A stretch of 64,000 nucleotides of DNA from Burkholderiaceae bacterium (GTDB lineage Bacteria > Pseudomonadota > Gammaproteobacteria > Burkholderiales > Burkholderiaceae_C). How positions within the stretch are numbered: position 1 is the stretch's first letter; every line of letters begins with the position of its first letter. The notes beneath the pieces are model-generated. The model was not told the origin of the DNA. It was given only the letters and a program-made list of their open reading frames with translations, and did not search any database. A program made the translations under genes and the position numbers. The DNA is taken from NCBI GenBank assembly GCA_024235995.1, contig JACKLI010000001.1, positions 3,634,318 through 3,698,317 of the forward strand. Reading direction: 5' to 3'. Below are positions 9,386 through 17,562 of the stretch, piece by piece.

Positions 9386-10279
9386 ATGAAGCTACATCAA
9401 CTGCGCGCGCTGGTCGCCTGCGCCGACCATCGGAGCCTGCGGGCGGCCGCCGACGCCCTGGCCTTGTCCCACCCCGCGGTGACGAAGACGGTGCGGGAGC
9501 TGGAGGTATCGCTGGGGGTTCCGCTGGTGGTGCGCAGCGCGCAGGGGGTCACCCTGACGGCGCACGGAGAGACGCTGTGCGTGCGGGCGAGGCAGGTGCT
9601 GGCCGACCTGCGCCGGGCCGAGGAAGAGATCCACCAGCTCAAGGGCGGGCAGGGCGGCCGCGTGGCCATCGGCCTGACCTCGGCGCTGGCGCTGTTCGCC
9701 ATGCCCGCGGTGCTGGAAAGAATGCGCCAGTCCCTGCCCTACGCCAGCATCGAGGTCTCGGAGTGGACCCTGGGGACCTACCTGGACCGCCTGCGGGACG
9801 GCACGCTCGATTTCTTCGTCTCGCCCTTTCCGGCCGTCATACCGCCGGACTGCGACGCCACGGAGCTTGCCAGGGGCCGCCTGGTGGCCGCCGCGCGCAG
9901 CGGCCACCCCGCCGTGCAGGCGACATCGCTGCAGGCACTGACGGCGTACGAATGGCTCTACCCCGCGCCGGTCGTGGACCGGGCGCAGTTCGACGACGTG
10001 TTCCTGGCGCTGGGGCACAGGGCGCCGGAGCGCGTGACCGCGTGCGATTCGGCCCTGCTGGCCCTGGGACTGATGCTGCAGGGAGACACCTTGGGCCTGT
10101 TCTCCCGGCCCTACGCCGAGCATCCGCTGGTGCGCCACGGCATCCGGATCGTGCCGGTCGCCGACACCTTGCCCGAAATCCGCCTCGGCATCATCCACAG
10201 GAAAGACATACGCCTGACGCCCACGGCGCGCCAGTGCCTGAACCACATCAGACAGGTGATGGCGCAGCTGCCCTGGTAG
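9386..10279 (+). CDS. LysR-family transcriptional regulator
   Basis: Second LysR protein, 297 aa, 110 bases after the first and on the same strand. The start at ATG 9386 gives the standard N-terminus (MKLHQLRALVACADHRSLRA); the frame is open further upstream but overlaps the previous gene. HTH in AAADALALSHPAVTKTVREL, effector domain from GRVAIGLTSALALFAMP. The next gene is a porin in the same direction, so it may regulate porin or transport genes. The two LysR proteins resemble each other in layout but are clearly different sequences. Confidence 0.92.
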   Translation: MKLHQLRALVACADHRSLRAAADALALSHPAVTKTVRELEVSLGVPLVVRSAQGVTLTAHGETLCVRARQVLADLRRAEEEIHQLKGGQGGRVAIGLTSALALFAMPAVLERMRQSLPYASIEVSEWTLGTYLDRLRDGTLDFFVSPFPAVIPPDCDATELARGRLVAAARSGHPAVQATSLQALTAYEWLYPAPVVDRAQFDDVFLALGHRAPERVTACDSALLALGLMLQGDTLGLFSRPYAEHPLVRHGIRIVPVADTLPEIRLGIIHRKDIRLTPTARQCLNHIRQVMAQLPW

Positions 10280-10443
10280 AGAGGTCCGCCGGGCTGCAGG
10301 CCCGCCCGTGCCGGCCCCTTGCCGGACAAGCTCTCGCCGCTCCAACTTTTGGTTCCCGAGTGGAAGGAAAAAGTCGCTGTTCGTATTGTTTTGGCTCTTC
10401 TAGACTCGGTTTCCATCATCGGAAAACACAAGAAGAGAGACAC

Positions 10444-11598
10444 ATGAAAGCAGCGATTGCGAGAGGATTGGGAAAGCGCCAAGGGGTGTGGTGCGTCGCG
10501 CTGGCAGGTGCGCTGCACCTGTCCGCCAGTGCGCAGAGCACGCTGGCGCTCGAGATGGGGCCGCCCCCCAGCCAGGGGCCCGGGGTCGAGTTGTATGGCC
10601 TGGTCGACGTGGCCGCTTCCTACATCGACAACCAGGGCGGCAGCAGCAGGCTGTCCCAGCTCGGCGTGGGCGGCGACCGCGGCAACCGCTGGGGCGTTCG
10701 TGGCCGGGAGGACCTGGGCGGCGGCAAGCAGGCGTTCTTCGTGCTCGAGGGCGGCATCAACATGAGCACCGGCGCGGCGCTCCAGGGCGGGCTCACCTTC
10801 GGTCGCCTCACCATCGTGGGCCTGCGCGACCAGCAATGGGGCGAGGTGACGCTGGGCAACCAGTACGACTTCATGTACGACCTGGTGGGCTATTCCGCCG
10901 CGGCGACGGGCAACGGCGGCCTGTACGCCTTCCACCTGGGCAACCTGGACCGGACCGCCGGCGATCGCATGAACAACAGCGTGCGGTACAAGTCGCCGTC
11001 ATGGGGTGGGTTCAGGGTCGGCGCCATGTACTCGTGGGATGCGGTGGCGGCCAACCCCGCCTCCAACGTCGGCCGCAGCTTCACGGCGAGCTATGCGGCC
11101 GGCCCGTGGAGCGTGGGCGCTGCCTACACCTCGGTCGCCAACCACGCGCAGGTGCTGGGCATCGGCACCCAGGTGCTGGGCTATTCGCTGATCAATTTCG
11201 CCAGCGGCGCCGTGTTCGACAAGCTGACCACCGGCGGCATCGGCGTGAGCTATGCCAAGGACCGCCTGTATGCGGGCGCCATGCTCACGACCGCCCAACT
11301 GGTCCGCGGCGGGAGTTCGGCCCGGATGAACATGCAGGACATCGGGGCCAGCTACCAGTTCTCGCCCGGCTGGGTGGTCGGCGGCGCCCTGTCCTTCTAC
11401 CAGATGGACGACAAGCGCTGGACCACCTTGACGGGTGGCGTGCAGTACTTCTTCTCACGCCGCACCAACGTCTATGCCAACTTCGCGTCGCTGCGCGCGT
11501 CGGGTCCCAACAACAACCAAGCCCAGCTGTTTACTGCGCTGGCTTCCTCATCACGATCGCAGTTCTCCACGATGGTGGGTATCCGCCACGTGTTCTAA
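10444..11598 (+). CDS. Gram-negative general porin
   Basis: Outer-membrane trimeric beta-barrel channel, 384 aa. Signal peptide ends at ASAQS. The mature start ELYGLVDVAASYIDNQGG and the loop SRWG-like segment NRWGVRGREDLGGGKQAFFVLE are typical of betaproteobacterial porins (Porin_4/OmpC-like), and the chain ends with the C-terminal phenylalanine (GIRHVF) needed for barrel assembly. Ribosome site AGAAGAGAG just before ATG. Followed by a strong terminator. Position next to LysR and Bug genes suggests a role in substrate entry. Confidence 0.93.
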   Translation: MKAAIARGLGKRQGVWCVALAGALHLSASAQSTLALEMGPPPSQGPGVELYGLVDVAASYIDNQGGSSRLSQLGVGGDRGNRWGVRGREDLGGGKQAFFVLEGGINMSTGAALQGGLTFGRLTIVGLRDQQWGEVTLGNQYDFMYDLVGYSAAATGNGGLYAFHLGNLDRTAGDRMNNSVRYKSPSWGGFRVGAMYSWDAVAANPASNVGRSFTASYAAGPWSVGAAYTSVANHAQVLGIGTQVLGYSLINFASGAVFDKLTTGGIGVSYAKDRLYAGAMLTTAQLVRGGSSARMNMQDIGASYQFSPGWVVGGALSFYQMDDKRWTTLTGGVQYFFSRRTNVYANFASLRASGPNNNQAQLFTALASSSRSQFSTMVGIRHVF

Positions 11599-11650
11599 AG
11601 GCCAGGACAACACCGAGCAAGTTCCGCGTGCGTCGCGCACGCGACGTTGC

Positions 11651-11689
11651 AAACCCCGTGATGGCAATCGCCATGGCGGGGTTTTTTTT
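11651..11689 (+). terminator. Rho-independent terminator after porin
   Basis: Nested stem AACCCCG...CGGGGTT with inner ATGGC/GCCAT and an AATC loop, followed by eight T. It also separates the porin from the convergent cytochrome oxidase block. Confidence 0.85.
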
Positions 11690-11763
11690 GTGCGCCCGGC
11701 CAGTAGGCTAAGTCCCGGTGCCGACCCACACCTGCGCCAGCTGTGGCGCTCCGCAACCTGGTC

Positions 11764-12375
11764 TCAGGCGCCGCCCAGCAGCTGCTTGATGTCGTCCGTC
11801 CAGTCCTGCAGCGGCGTGCCGTAGCGCACGAACAGGCGCAGCCGCCCCTGCGGGTCGTAGACGTAGCTGGCCGCGGTGTGATCGACGCTGTAGTCGGCCG
11901 AATCCTTGCGCGGCACCTTCTGGTAGAACACCTTGAAGTCCCTGGCCAGCGCGGCCAGCTTCTCGGGCGTGGGGGCGTACAGCGCCAGAAAGCTCGGATC
12001 GAAGGGCTGCATGTAGGCCTTGAGCACGGCCGGCGTGTCGCGCTCCGGGTCGACGCTGACGAACAGCACCTGCAGCCTGTCGCCCTCGGCACCCAGCGCC
12101 TGCTTGACCTGCGCCAACTCGCTCATGGTGGTGGGGCATACGTCCGGGCAGTGGGTGTAGCCGAAGAACACCACCACCACCTTGCCCTTGAAGTCGGCCA
12201 GCGTGCGCGGCTTGCCGTCGAAGTCGACGAGCGCAAAGTCCTTGGCGTAGTCGGCCCCCGTGATGTCGGTGGCATGAAACGACGCCTTGCCCGGCGAACA
12301 GGCAGAAAAACCAAGCACGGCGCCCGTCAACAGGGCGCCAGCAGCTATTTTTTTAAGAGCTAATCGGCGTTGCAT
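11764..12375 (-). CDS. SCO1/SenC family copper chaperone
   Basis: Membrane-anchored thioredoxin-fold protein that delivers copper to the CuA site of cytochrome oxidase subunit II. 203 aa with a lipoprotein-type signal (lipobox GFSAC). The copper ligands are in GYTHCPDVCPT (CxxxC) and the later His in YSVDHTAASY. It is the last gene of the ctaA-ctaB-SCO run. Odd point: the hydrophobic part of the signal peptide is encoded by a copy of the dispersed GATAGCTG-type repeat (12305-12355). Confidence 0.93.
   Translation of the reverse strand: MQRRLALKKIAAGALLTGAVLGFSACSPGKASFHATDITGADYAKDFALVDFDGKPRTLADFKGKVVVVFFGYTHCPDVCPTTMSELAQVKQALGAEGDRLQVLFVSVDPERDTPAVLKAYMQPFDPSFLALYAPTPEKLAALARDFKVFYQKVPRKDSADYSVDHTAASYVYDPQGRLRLFVRYGTPLQDWTDDIKQLLGGA
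12305..12355 (-). repeat. Dispersed repeat copy C, inside the SCO signal peptide
   Basis: On the minus strand it reads AAAAAAATAGCTGCTGGCGC, then GTTGACGGGCGCCGTGC and GGTTTTTCT. The frame translates as KIAAGALLTGAVLGFS, the lipoprotein signal core. Weaker match than copies A, B, H and I. Confidence 0.55.
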
Positions 12376-12389
12376 GCGGTCCCGGGGCC

Positions 12390-13310
12390 TCAAACGTAGT
12401 GATCGACCAGAAGCGCGGCGAACAGCAGCGACAGGTGGATCAGGGAAAAGCGGAAGGTCTTGCGCGCCTGCGCGTCGGAATAGGCGCGCCACAACTTGAA
12501 GGCCTGCCAGATGAAGCCGGCGTTCAGCACCAGCGCGGCGGCCAGGTACAACCAGCCGCTCATGCCGTAGATGAAGGGCAGCAGGCAGGCGGCCAGCAGG
12601 ATCAGCGTGTACAGCAGCACCTGCAGGCGGGTGAACGCGTTGCCATGGGTCACCGGCAGCATGGGCAGGCCGCTCTTGCGGTAGTCCTCCACCCGGTACA
12701 GCGCCAGCGCCCAGAAGTGCGGCGGCGTCCAGATGAAGATGATCAGGAACATCATCAGCGCCTCGGGCCCGACCTGGTTGGTCATGGCGGCCCAGCCCAG
12801 CACCGGTGGCATGGCGCCCGAGGCGCCGCCGATGACGATGTTCTGCGGCGTCAGCGGTTTGAGGATGACGGTGTAGACGATGGCGTAGCCGACGAAGGTG
12901 GCGAACGTCAGCCACATGGTCAGCGGGTTGATCCACACCAGCAGGATGGCCGAGCCCAGGATGCACAGCCCGGCCGAGAACCACAGCGCCTGCATGTCCG
13001 ACAGCTGCCCGCGCGCCGTGGGGCGCCAGGCGGTGCGCTTCATGTGCACGTCGATGCTTTTCTCGATCAGGCAGTTGAACGCCGCCGCCGCCGCCGCCAC
13101 CAGCCAGATGCCCAGCGACGCCACGACGATCTTGCCCGCCTGCGCCCAGCTGGGCACGCCGGGCACGGCCAGCACGGCGCCGATCAGGGCGCAGAACACG
13201 ATCAGCTGCACCACGCGCGGCTTGGTCAGCTCGTAGTACTGGCGCCAGACCGGCAAGGCGGGCGTGCCGGCAACCTGCGCCGCCGCGGCGGGAATGGGAC
13301 CATGGCTCAT
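12390..13310 (-). CDS. ctaB: Protoheme IX farnesyltransferase (heme o synthase)
   Basis: Polytopic UbiA-family membrane enzyme that adds farnesyl diphosphate to heme b, first step to heme a. 306 aa with about nine membrane segments. Start ATG 13310 gives the usual N-terminus before YYELTKPRVVQLI. The allylic diphosphate-binding Asp-rich motif is EKSIDVHMKRT followed by WRPTARGQL (N-x-x-x-D context), and the second conserved loop is WTPPHFWALAL with YRVEDYRKSGLPMLP. Lies directly downstream of ctaA. Confidence 0.95.
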   Translation of the reverse strand: MSHGPIPAAAAQVAGTPALPVWRQYYELTKPRVVQLIVFCALIGAVLAVPGVPSWAQAGKIVVASLGIWLVAAAAAAFNCLIEKSIDVHMKRTAWRPTARGQLSDMQALWFSAGLCILGSAILLVWINPLTMWLTFATFVGYAIVYTVILKPLTPQNIVIGGASGAMPPVLGWAAMTNQVGPEALMMFLIIFIWTPPHFWALALYRVEDYRKSGLPMLPVTHGNAFTRLQVLLYTLILLAACLLPFIYGMSGWLYLAAALVLNAGFIWQAFKLWRAYSDAQARKTFRFSLIHLSLLFAALLVDHYV

Positions 13311-13318
13311 GGGATAAC

Positions 13319-13404
13319 CTTCGTGCTTCGCACTGCGGTGCGAGCCCCCGCGCTGCCGAAGGCTGCGCTTCGCTTGCCGGGGGCGGCCGGGCGGGGGCTC
13401 ATGC
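13319..13404 (-). repeat. Intergenic repeat, family 2 copy 1 (before ctaB)
   Basis: On the minus strand: GCATGAGCCCCCGCCCGGCC at the left end and CACCGCAGTGCGAAGCACGA at the right end, with a 26-bp longer centre than the copy at 51288. It contains the ctaA stop codon and ends a few bases before the ctaB ATG. Confidence 0.8.
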
Positions 13405-14574
13405 ATGCACTCCTGCGGGCCGGCCCGCGCCCGTCGGCTCGCGTTGCGCGGCGCGGCTGGCGCACAGCGCCCAGACCAGCACCGTCATCAGGGCCGCGCC
13501 GCCGCCGGTGTGCACCACCGCGGCCAGCAGCGGCCAGCCCAGCACCACGTTGGACAGGCCCGTGGCCAGCTGCAGCAGCGCCAGCAGCAGCAGTGCCCGC
13601 CGCTGCCGCGGCAGCGCCGCCGCACGGTGCAGGCCCCACACCAGCGCCAGCAGCAGCGCCAGCACGAGGTAGGCGAACAGGCGGTGGGTGTAGTGGATGG
13701 CCGTCAGCGCGGCAAAGCTCAGCAGCCCGCCGCCGCCCTGCTCGCCCAGCGGGCGCCACAACTCGAAGCCCTGGGCGAAGTCCATGGGCGGCCACCAGCT
13801 GCCCTGACAGGTCGGAAAGTCGCTGCAGGCCAGCACCGCGTAGTTGGTGCTGACCCAGCCGCCCAGCACCAGCTGCAGGCCCACGGCCGCGGTCGCCAGC
13901 CACAGCAGCGCGCGCAGGCCGCGTGCCAGGGTCTCGGCCGCGCCGGCATCGCCCGCCTGGCGGTAGCGCTCGGCCTGCATCGTCAGCAGCACCAGCAGGC
14001 CCACGCCGCCCAGCAGGTGCAGGGTGACGATGGCGGGAAAGAGCTTCATGGTCACCGTCAGCGCGCCGAACGCCCCCTGGGCAAGCACCCACAGCAGGGT
14101 GAGCAGCGGCCACCCCGGGCTGACCGCCGCCGGCGCGGCGCCCGCCACGCGCCGCGCGCGCCGCCACTGCAGCCAGGTGGCCACGCACAGCACGATGATC
14201 AGCACGCCCACGCCGGTGGCCAGGTAGCGGTGCACCATCTCCACCCAGGCCTTGCCTTGGGTGACGGGGCCGGTCGGCATGGCCGTCTGCGCGGCCTGGA
14301 TTTGGTCGCGCGCGCCCACCGGGCTCATGTGGCCGTAGCAGCCCGGCCAGTCGGGGCAGCCCAGGCCCGAGTCGGTCAGGCGCGTGAAGGCGCCGAACAG
14401 CACCAGGTCGAAGGTCAGGAACAGGGTGAGCAGGGTCAGCGCGCGCAACTGCGTCGCCGGCGCCGCGCCGCGGTGGCGCAGCCCCAGCCAGGCCAGCGGC
14501 CCCAGCGCGACGGCCAGTCCCATGCCCATCAGGTGCAGGGCCGGGCTCAGGTTGTACAGGGCGACCGAATCCAT
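13399..14574 (-). CDS. ctaA: Heme A synthase (COX15/CtaA)
   Basis: Inner-membrane monooxygenase-like protein converting heme o to heme a for the oxidase active site. 391 aa, eight membrane segments in two four-helix bundles. The conserved histidines are visible in EMVHRYLA, TLHLLGG, IHYTHRL and VVHTGGG; two cysteine pairs in LGCPDWPGCYG and ACSDFPTCQGSW are those of the type-2 (cysteine-containing) enzymes. The protein is followed by ctaB with a repeat in between. Confidence 0.95.
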   Translation of the reverse strand: MDSVALYNLSPALHLMGMGLAVALGPLAWLGLRHRGAAPATQLRALTLLTLFLTFDLVLFGAFTRLTDSGLGCPDWPGCYGHMSPVGARDQIQAAQTAMPTGPVTQGKAWVEMVHRYLATGVGVLIIVLCVATWLQWRRARRVAGAAPAAVSPGWPLLTLLWVLAQGAFGALTVTMKLFPAIVTLHLLGGVGLLVLLTMQAERYRQAGDAGAAETLARGLRALLWLATAAVGLQLVLGGWVSTNYAVLACSDFPTCQGSWWPPMDFAQGFELWRPLGEQGGGGLLSFAALTAIHYTHRLFAYLVLALLLALVWGLHRAAALPRQRRALLLLALLQLATGLSNVVLGWPLLAAVVHTGGGAALMTVLVWALCASRAAQREPTGAGRPAGVHA

Positions 14575-14580
14575 GACCGT

Positions 14581-15315
14581 TTACTGGGTGGCCGGCGACT
14601 CACGCCCGGCATTGTCCCAGCCGGCCGAGGCCCGCATCAGCCGATCCAGGTCTTGCCGGGCCTTGCCGGCGCCGTCCTTGTCCAGGCGCGCCGGAAACCG
14701 CATCATCCAGTGGCCCAGCGGATCGACCACGTACAGGTGCTCCTCCAGGCGCTGGCCCTCGGCCGGTTGCAGCCACTGGGTCAGCGCGGCGCGCGGCACC
14801 CGCAGCACCACGGCCTCGCGCAGCGCCGGCTTGAGCGCCTCGCGCACCGGCTGCTCGTCGTCCACCAGCCACACCCAGTCCATGCGGTCGCGGTTCTTGC
14901 CCATGCTCTCGTGCAGCTGGCGCTCGAGATACAGGTTGCTTTCGCACCCGGCGTCGCAGGCGCCGCTGGCCACGCTGATCAGCAGCCACTGGCCCTTGAG
15001 CCGCTCCAGATCGACGGTCTTGCCGTCCAGGTCGGTGGCTTGCAGCGCGGGCATGGGGCGTTGCGGGTCGATCAGCTGGCCGTAGTTGGTGCGGCCCTGG
15101 GGCCGGATCACGTAGTAGCTGAGGTACGAGGCGACGACGGGCGCGGCGCACACCAGCGCCAGCAGCAGCATCTGCCAACGTCCGACACGCGTGCGGCGGG
15201 CGTTGGGCGCCAGGGTGGCGTCGGGCGTGGGCAGGGCGTGCACCGTCAGGCCCAGCGGCTGCTCGGCGTCAGGAGCCGCGGGAGCCGCGCCGGATGAAAC
15301 GTAGAGGTCGGACAA
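14581..15315 (-). CDS. SCO-like membrane-anchored thioredoxin-fold protein
   Basis: Protein of 244 aa: one membrane helix at about residues 48-68 (MLLLALVCAAPVVASYLSYY), then a periplasmic domain with ATDLDGKTVDLERLKGQWLLISV and a CxxxC pair in CDAGCESN, like a divergent SCO/thioredoxin domain. The His copper ligand of true SCO proteins is not obvious. Its start overlaps the end of SURF1 by 47 bases and it precedes ctaA, so it is an oxidase assembly factor by context. Exact role unknown. Confidence 0.8.
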   Translation of the reverse strand: MSDLYVSSGAAPAAPDAEQPLGLTVHALPTPDATLAPNARRTRVGRWQMLLLALVCAAPVVASYLSYYVIRPQGRTNYGQLIDPQRPMPALQATDLDGKTVDLERLKGQWLLISVASGACDAGCESNLYLERQLHESMGKNRDRMDWVWLVDDEQPVREALKPALREAVVLRVPRAALTQWLQPAEGQRLEEHLYVVDPLGHWMMRFPARLDKDGAGKARQDLDRLMRASAGWDNAGRESPATQ

Positions 15316-16018
15316 CTTGGAACCAGATAAAAAGCCCGCCGATCAAGGCGCACAGGCTGAACCACTGAAATGCATAGCTGTAATTGGTGCCGGCGCCGCT
15401 CACCAGCAGCGGCCAGTCCCGCTCCAGGCCTTCGCCAGGGCCGCCGGTTTGCTGCACCACGGCGGCCAGCAGGGGCAGGCCGGTTTCGCGGGCGTAGGCC
15501 GGCAGGTCGATATTTTGCCGGATCGGGCCCGGCGACTCCGGACCAAGGGCAAACAGGGACGGCACGTGCGTCAGCACGCGCCCGCTCACGCGCACCTCGC
15601 CGGCAGGCGTGTCGACCTGCGGCAGCGCCAGGCGGTTGTCGAAATTGCGCGGCACCCAGCCGCGCAGCACCAGCACGTCGGCGCCGCCGCCGTCCAGGCG
15701 CAAGGGCGTGGCCACGTAAAAGCCGCTGCGCTGGCCCATGGTCCGGTTGTCCAGAAAGACCGTGCGCTCGCTGACCCAGCGGCCCGTCAGCGCCACCCGG
15801 CGCTGGGCCAGCGCGCCCAGCTCCGCTTGCGTGCGGGCCGCCACAAGGGCCTGCGCGTCGACGGGCGGCAGGGTCTCGGCCGCCTGCTCGGCGGCCAGCA
15901 CCGCCTCTTTCTCGGCCGCGCGGGCGAGCTGCCAGCGCCCCAGGCCCGCCGTGACCGCCATGCCGACCAGGGTAATCGCCAGCAGCAAAATCCGGCGTCC
16001 CGTCATGCCGCGCACCAC
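15269..16018 (-). CDS. SURF1 family cytochrome oxidase assembly protein
   Basis: Inner-membrane protein helping insert heme a into subunit I. 249 aa with the SURF1 plan: N-terminal helix (ILLLAITLVGMAVTAGLGRWQL with the GxWQ-type motif), periplasmic domain (VFLDNRTMGQRSGFYVATPL, VLVLRGWVPR) and C-terminal helix (YSYAFQWFSLCALIGGLFIWF). A start at 16006 (MTGRR) is equally possible. Lies back-to-back with the DUF2909 gene across a 18-base gap. Confidence 0.93.
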   Translation of the reverse strand: MVRGMTGRRILLLAITLVGMAVTAGLGRWQLARAAEKEAVLAAEQAAETLPPVDAQALVAARTQAELGALAQRRVALTGRWVSERTVFLDNRTMGQRSGFYVATPLRLDGGGADVLVLRGWVPRNFDNRLALPQVDTPAGEVRVSGRVLTHVPSLFALGPESPGPIRQNIDLPAYARETGLPLLAAVVQQTGGPGEGLERDWPLLVSGAGTNYSYAFQWFSLCALIGGLFIWFQVVRPLRFIRRGSRGS

Positions 16019-16036
16019 CGCCGGATAATCGCGCCC

Positions 16037-16294
16037 ATGAAGTCATTGCTGCTTGGCATCGCGTTCGTGGCCATCGTCGCCAGCCTCGGTTCGGCCCTGT
16101 TTTTCATGCTGCGCAGGCCCGATGGCGAGCGTAGCTCGGAGGAGCAGCGCCTGCAGGACGACCGCCACCGCGCGCGCGGCATGTTCTGGTCGCTGGCGCT
16201 GCGCGTGGGTTTGTCGGTGTTGGTGTTCGTGTGCATCCTGCTGGCCTGGGAGCTGGGCTATCTCCACCCCTCGGGGCTGCCGATCCAGCCGTGA
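16037..16294 (+). CDS. Twin transmembrane protein (DUF2909)
   Basis: Small protein of 85 aa with two membrane helices (about 5-24 and 52-72) joined by a charged loop (RRPDGERSSEEQRLQDDRHRA split around residues 26-47). DUF2909 proteins sit in cytochrome oxidase clusters of betaproteobacteria; their function is not known. It is the only rightward gene in this block, inserted between SURF1 and ctaE, and ends in a bidirectional terminator shared with ctaE. Confidence 0.85.
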   Translation: MKSLLLGIAFVAIVASLGSALFFMLRRPDGERSSEEQRLQDDRHRARGMFWSLALRVGLSVLVFVCILLAWELGYLHPSGLPIQP

Positions 16295-16300
16295 CCAAGC

Positions 16301-16326
16301 AAAAGAGCGCCAGGCGGCGCTCTTTT
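16301..16326. terminator. Bidirectional terminator between DUF2909 gene and ctaE
   Basis: Perfect palindrome AAAAGAGCGCC - AGGC - GGCGCTCTTTT at the meeting point of two convergent genes; A-run on one side and T-run on the other serve both directions. Confidence 0.85.
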
Positions 16327-16354
16327 GTGTTGGATTCAAAACCGCGGCGGAGGT

Positions 16355-17236
16355 TCAGATCCAGTACACCAGGATGTACAGGAACAGCCACACCACGTCC
16401 ACGAAGTGCCAGTACCAAGCGGCACCCTCGAAGCCGAAGTGGTGCTGCGGCGTGAAGTGCCCCTTCATCAGGCGCAGCGTGATGAAGAACAGCATCAGCA
16501 TGCCCACCAGCACGTGAAAGCCGTGAAAACCGGTGAGCATGAAGAAGGTCGAGCCGTACATGCCCGAGGCCAGCGTCATGTTCAGTTCGGTGTAGGCATG
16601 GTGGTATTCGTAACCCTGGACGCACAGGAAGGTCAGGCCCAGCAGCACCGTCACCCACATGAAGGCGATGCAGCGCGCGCGGTGGCCGGCCTGCAGCGCG
16701 TGGTGCGCGATGGTCAGCGTCACGCCCGAGGACAGCAGCAGCGCGGTGTTGATGGTGGGCAGCCAGAACGGCCCCATGGTCTGGAAGGGCTCGACGATGC
16801 CGGCCGGCGAGGCGGTGGTGCCGGGCGCGGCGCTGGGCCACACGGCCTTGAAGTCGGGCCACAGCAAGGCGTTGTTCAGGTTGCCCAGCTCGGGCAGCGA
16901 GTGCTTGTGCGCCCACCACAGGGTGGTGAAGAAGGCGCCGAAGAACATCACCTCGGAGAAGATGAACCAGCTCATGCTCCAGCGAAACGAGGTGTCGACC
17001 CGGCGGCCGTACAGCCCGCCTTCGCTTTCGTGCGCGGCCTCGCGGAACCACTGGAACAGGGTGAACAGCCACCACAGGATGCCGGCCAGGAAAATCCAGT
17101 GACCGGCGTCCATGCGGTTGATCCACAGCGTGCCGCCGATGATCATGGCGAACAGGCCGATGGCCGCCATGATGGGGTGCCGCGAGGGGTGCGGTACGAA
17201 GTAATACGGCGCGGTGCCGCTCGCGGTGCTGCTCAT
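16355..17236 (-). CDS. ctaE: Cytochrome c oxidase subunit III
   Basis: Seven-helix membrane subunit of the aa3/caa3 oxidase, 293 aa. Start at ATG 17236 (MSSTASGTAPYYFVPHPSRHP), the usual beginning; the frame is open 33 codons further. Conserved stretches: GLYGRRVDTSFRWSMSWFIFSE split around helix 3, TINTALLLSSGVTLTIAHHAL and GFHGFHVLVGMLML, with the terminal AAWYWHFVDVVWLFLY. Last structural subunit of the leftward ctaC-ctaD-ctaG-ctaE operon. Confidence 0.96.
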   Translation of the reverse strand: MSSTASGTAPYYFVPHPSRHPIMAAIGLFAMIIGGTLWINRMDAGHWIFLAGILWWLFTLFQWFREAAHESEGGLYGRRVDTSFRWSMSWFIFSEVMFFGAFFTTLWWAHKHSLPELGNLNNALLWPDFKAVWPSAAPGTTASPAGIVEPFQTMGPFWLPTINTALLLSSGVTLTIAHHALQAGHRARCIAFMWVTVLLGLTFLCVQGYEYHHAYTELNMTLASGMYGSTFFMLTGFHGFHVLVGMLMLFFITLRLMKGHFTPQHHFGFEGAAWYWHFVDVVWLFLYILVYWI

Positions 17237-17313
17237 GTCAACGTCACTCCTGTTCTCTCTCGATTCTGTTGCTGGTCTTGGTTCTCGTCTGTCGTCCGTT
17301 CGGTCCGCGCCCT

Positions 17314-17562
17314 TCAGGCGCCGGCCGCCACCCATCGCACCACCGCGACCAGCAGGCCCACGAACACCAGCAGGGTCAGCAGGGCCGCCACCACGATGGT
17401 CGTGGGGCTGACCCGCGCCACGTCGGCGCGGTGCGCGCTGGACTTGCGGATGCCCAGCAGGCCCCAGGCCACGATCTTCAGCGAGTGCCCCAGGGAGGGC
17501 GCGCCAGCGCCGGCACCCGGGGCTGCCGCCGGTCGCGCGGACTTCGCGTCAAGCCGGTTCAT
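17314..17562 (-). CDS. DUF2970 small membrane protein
   Basis: Protein of 82 aa with one C-terminal membrane helix (TTIVVAALLTLLVFVGLLVAVVRW split at residues 53-77) and an Ala/Pro/Gly-rich N-terminus. The HSLKIVAWGLLGIRKSS segment is the DUF2970 core. Its ATG overlaps the ctaG stop by 4 bases (translational coupling). Found between ctaG and ctaE in betaproteobacterial oxidase operons; function unknown. Confidence 0.82.
   Translation of the reverse strand: MNRLDAKSARPAAAPGAGAGAPSLGHSLKIVAWGLLGIRKSSAHRADVARVSPTTIVVAALLTLLVFVGLLVAVVRWVAAGA

Noticed and set aside
9379..11598. One 739-codon open frame covering LysR and porin
   Set aside because: The first part is a shadow frame of the LysR gene; only the porin from 10444 shows signal peptide and barrel features.
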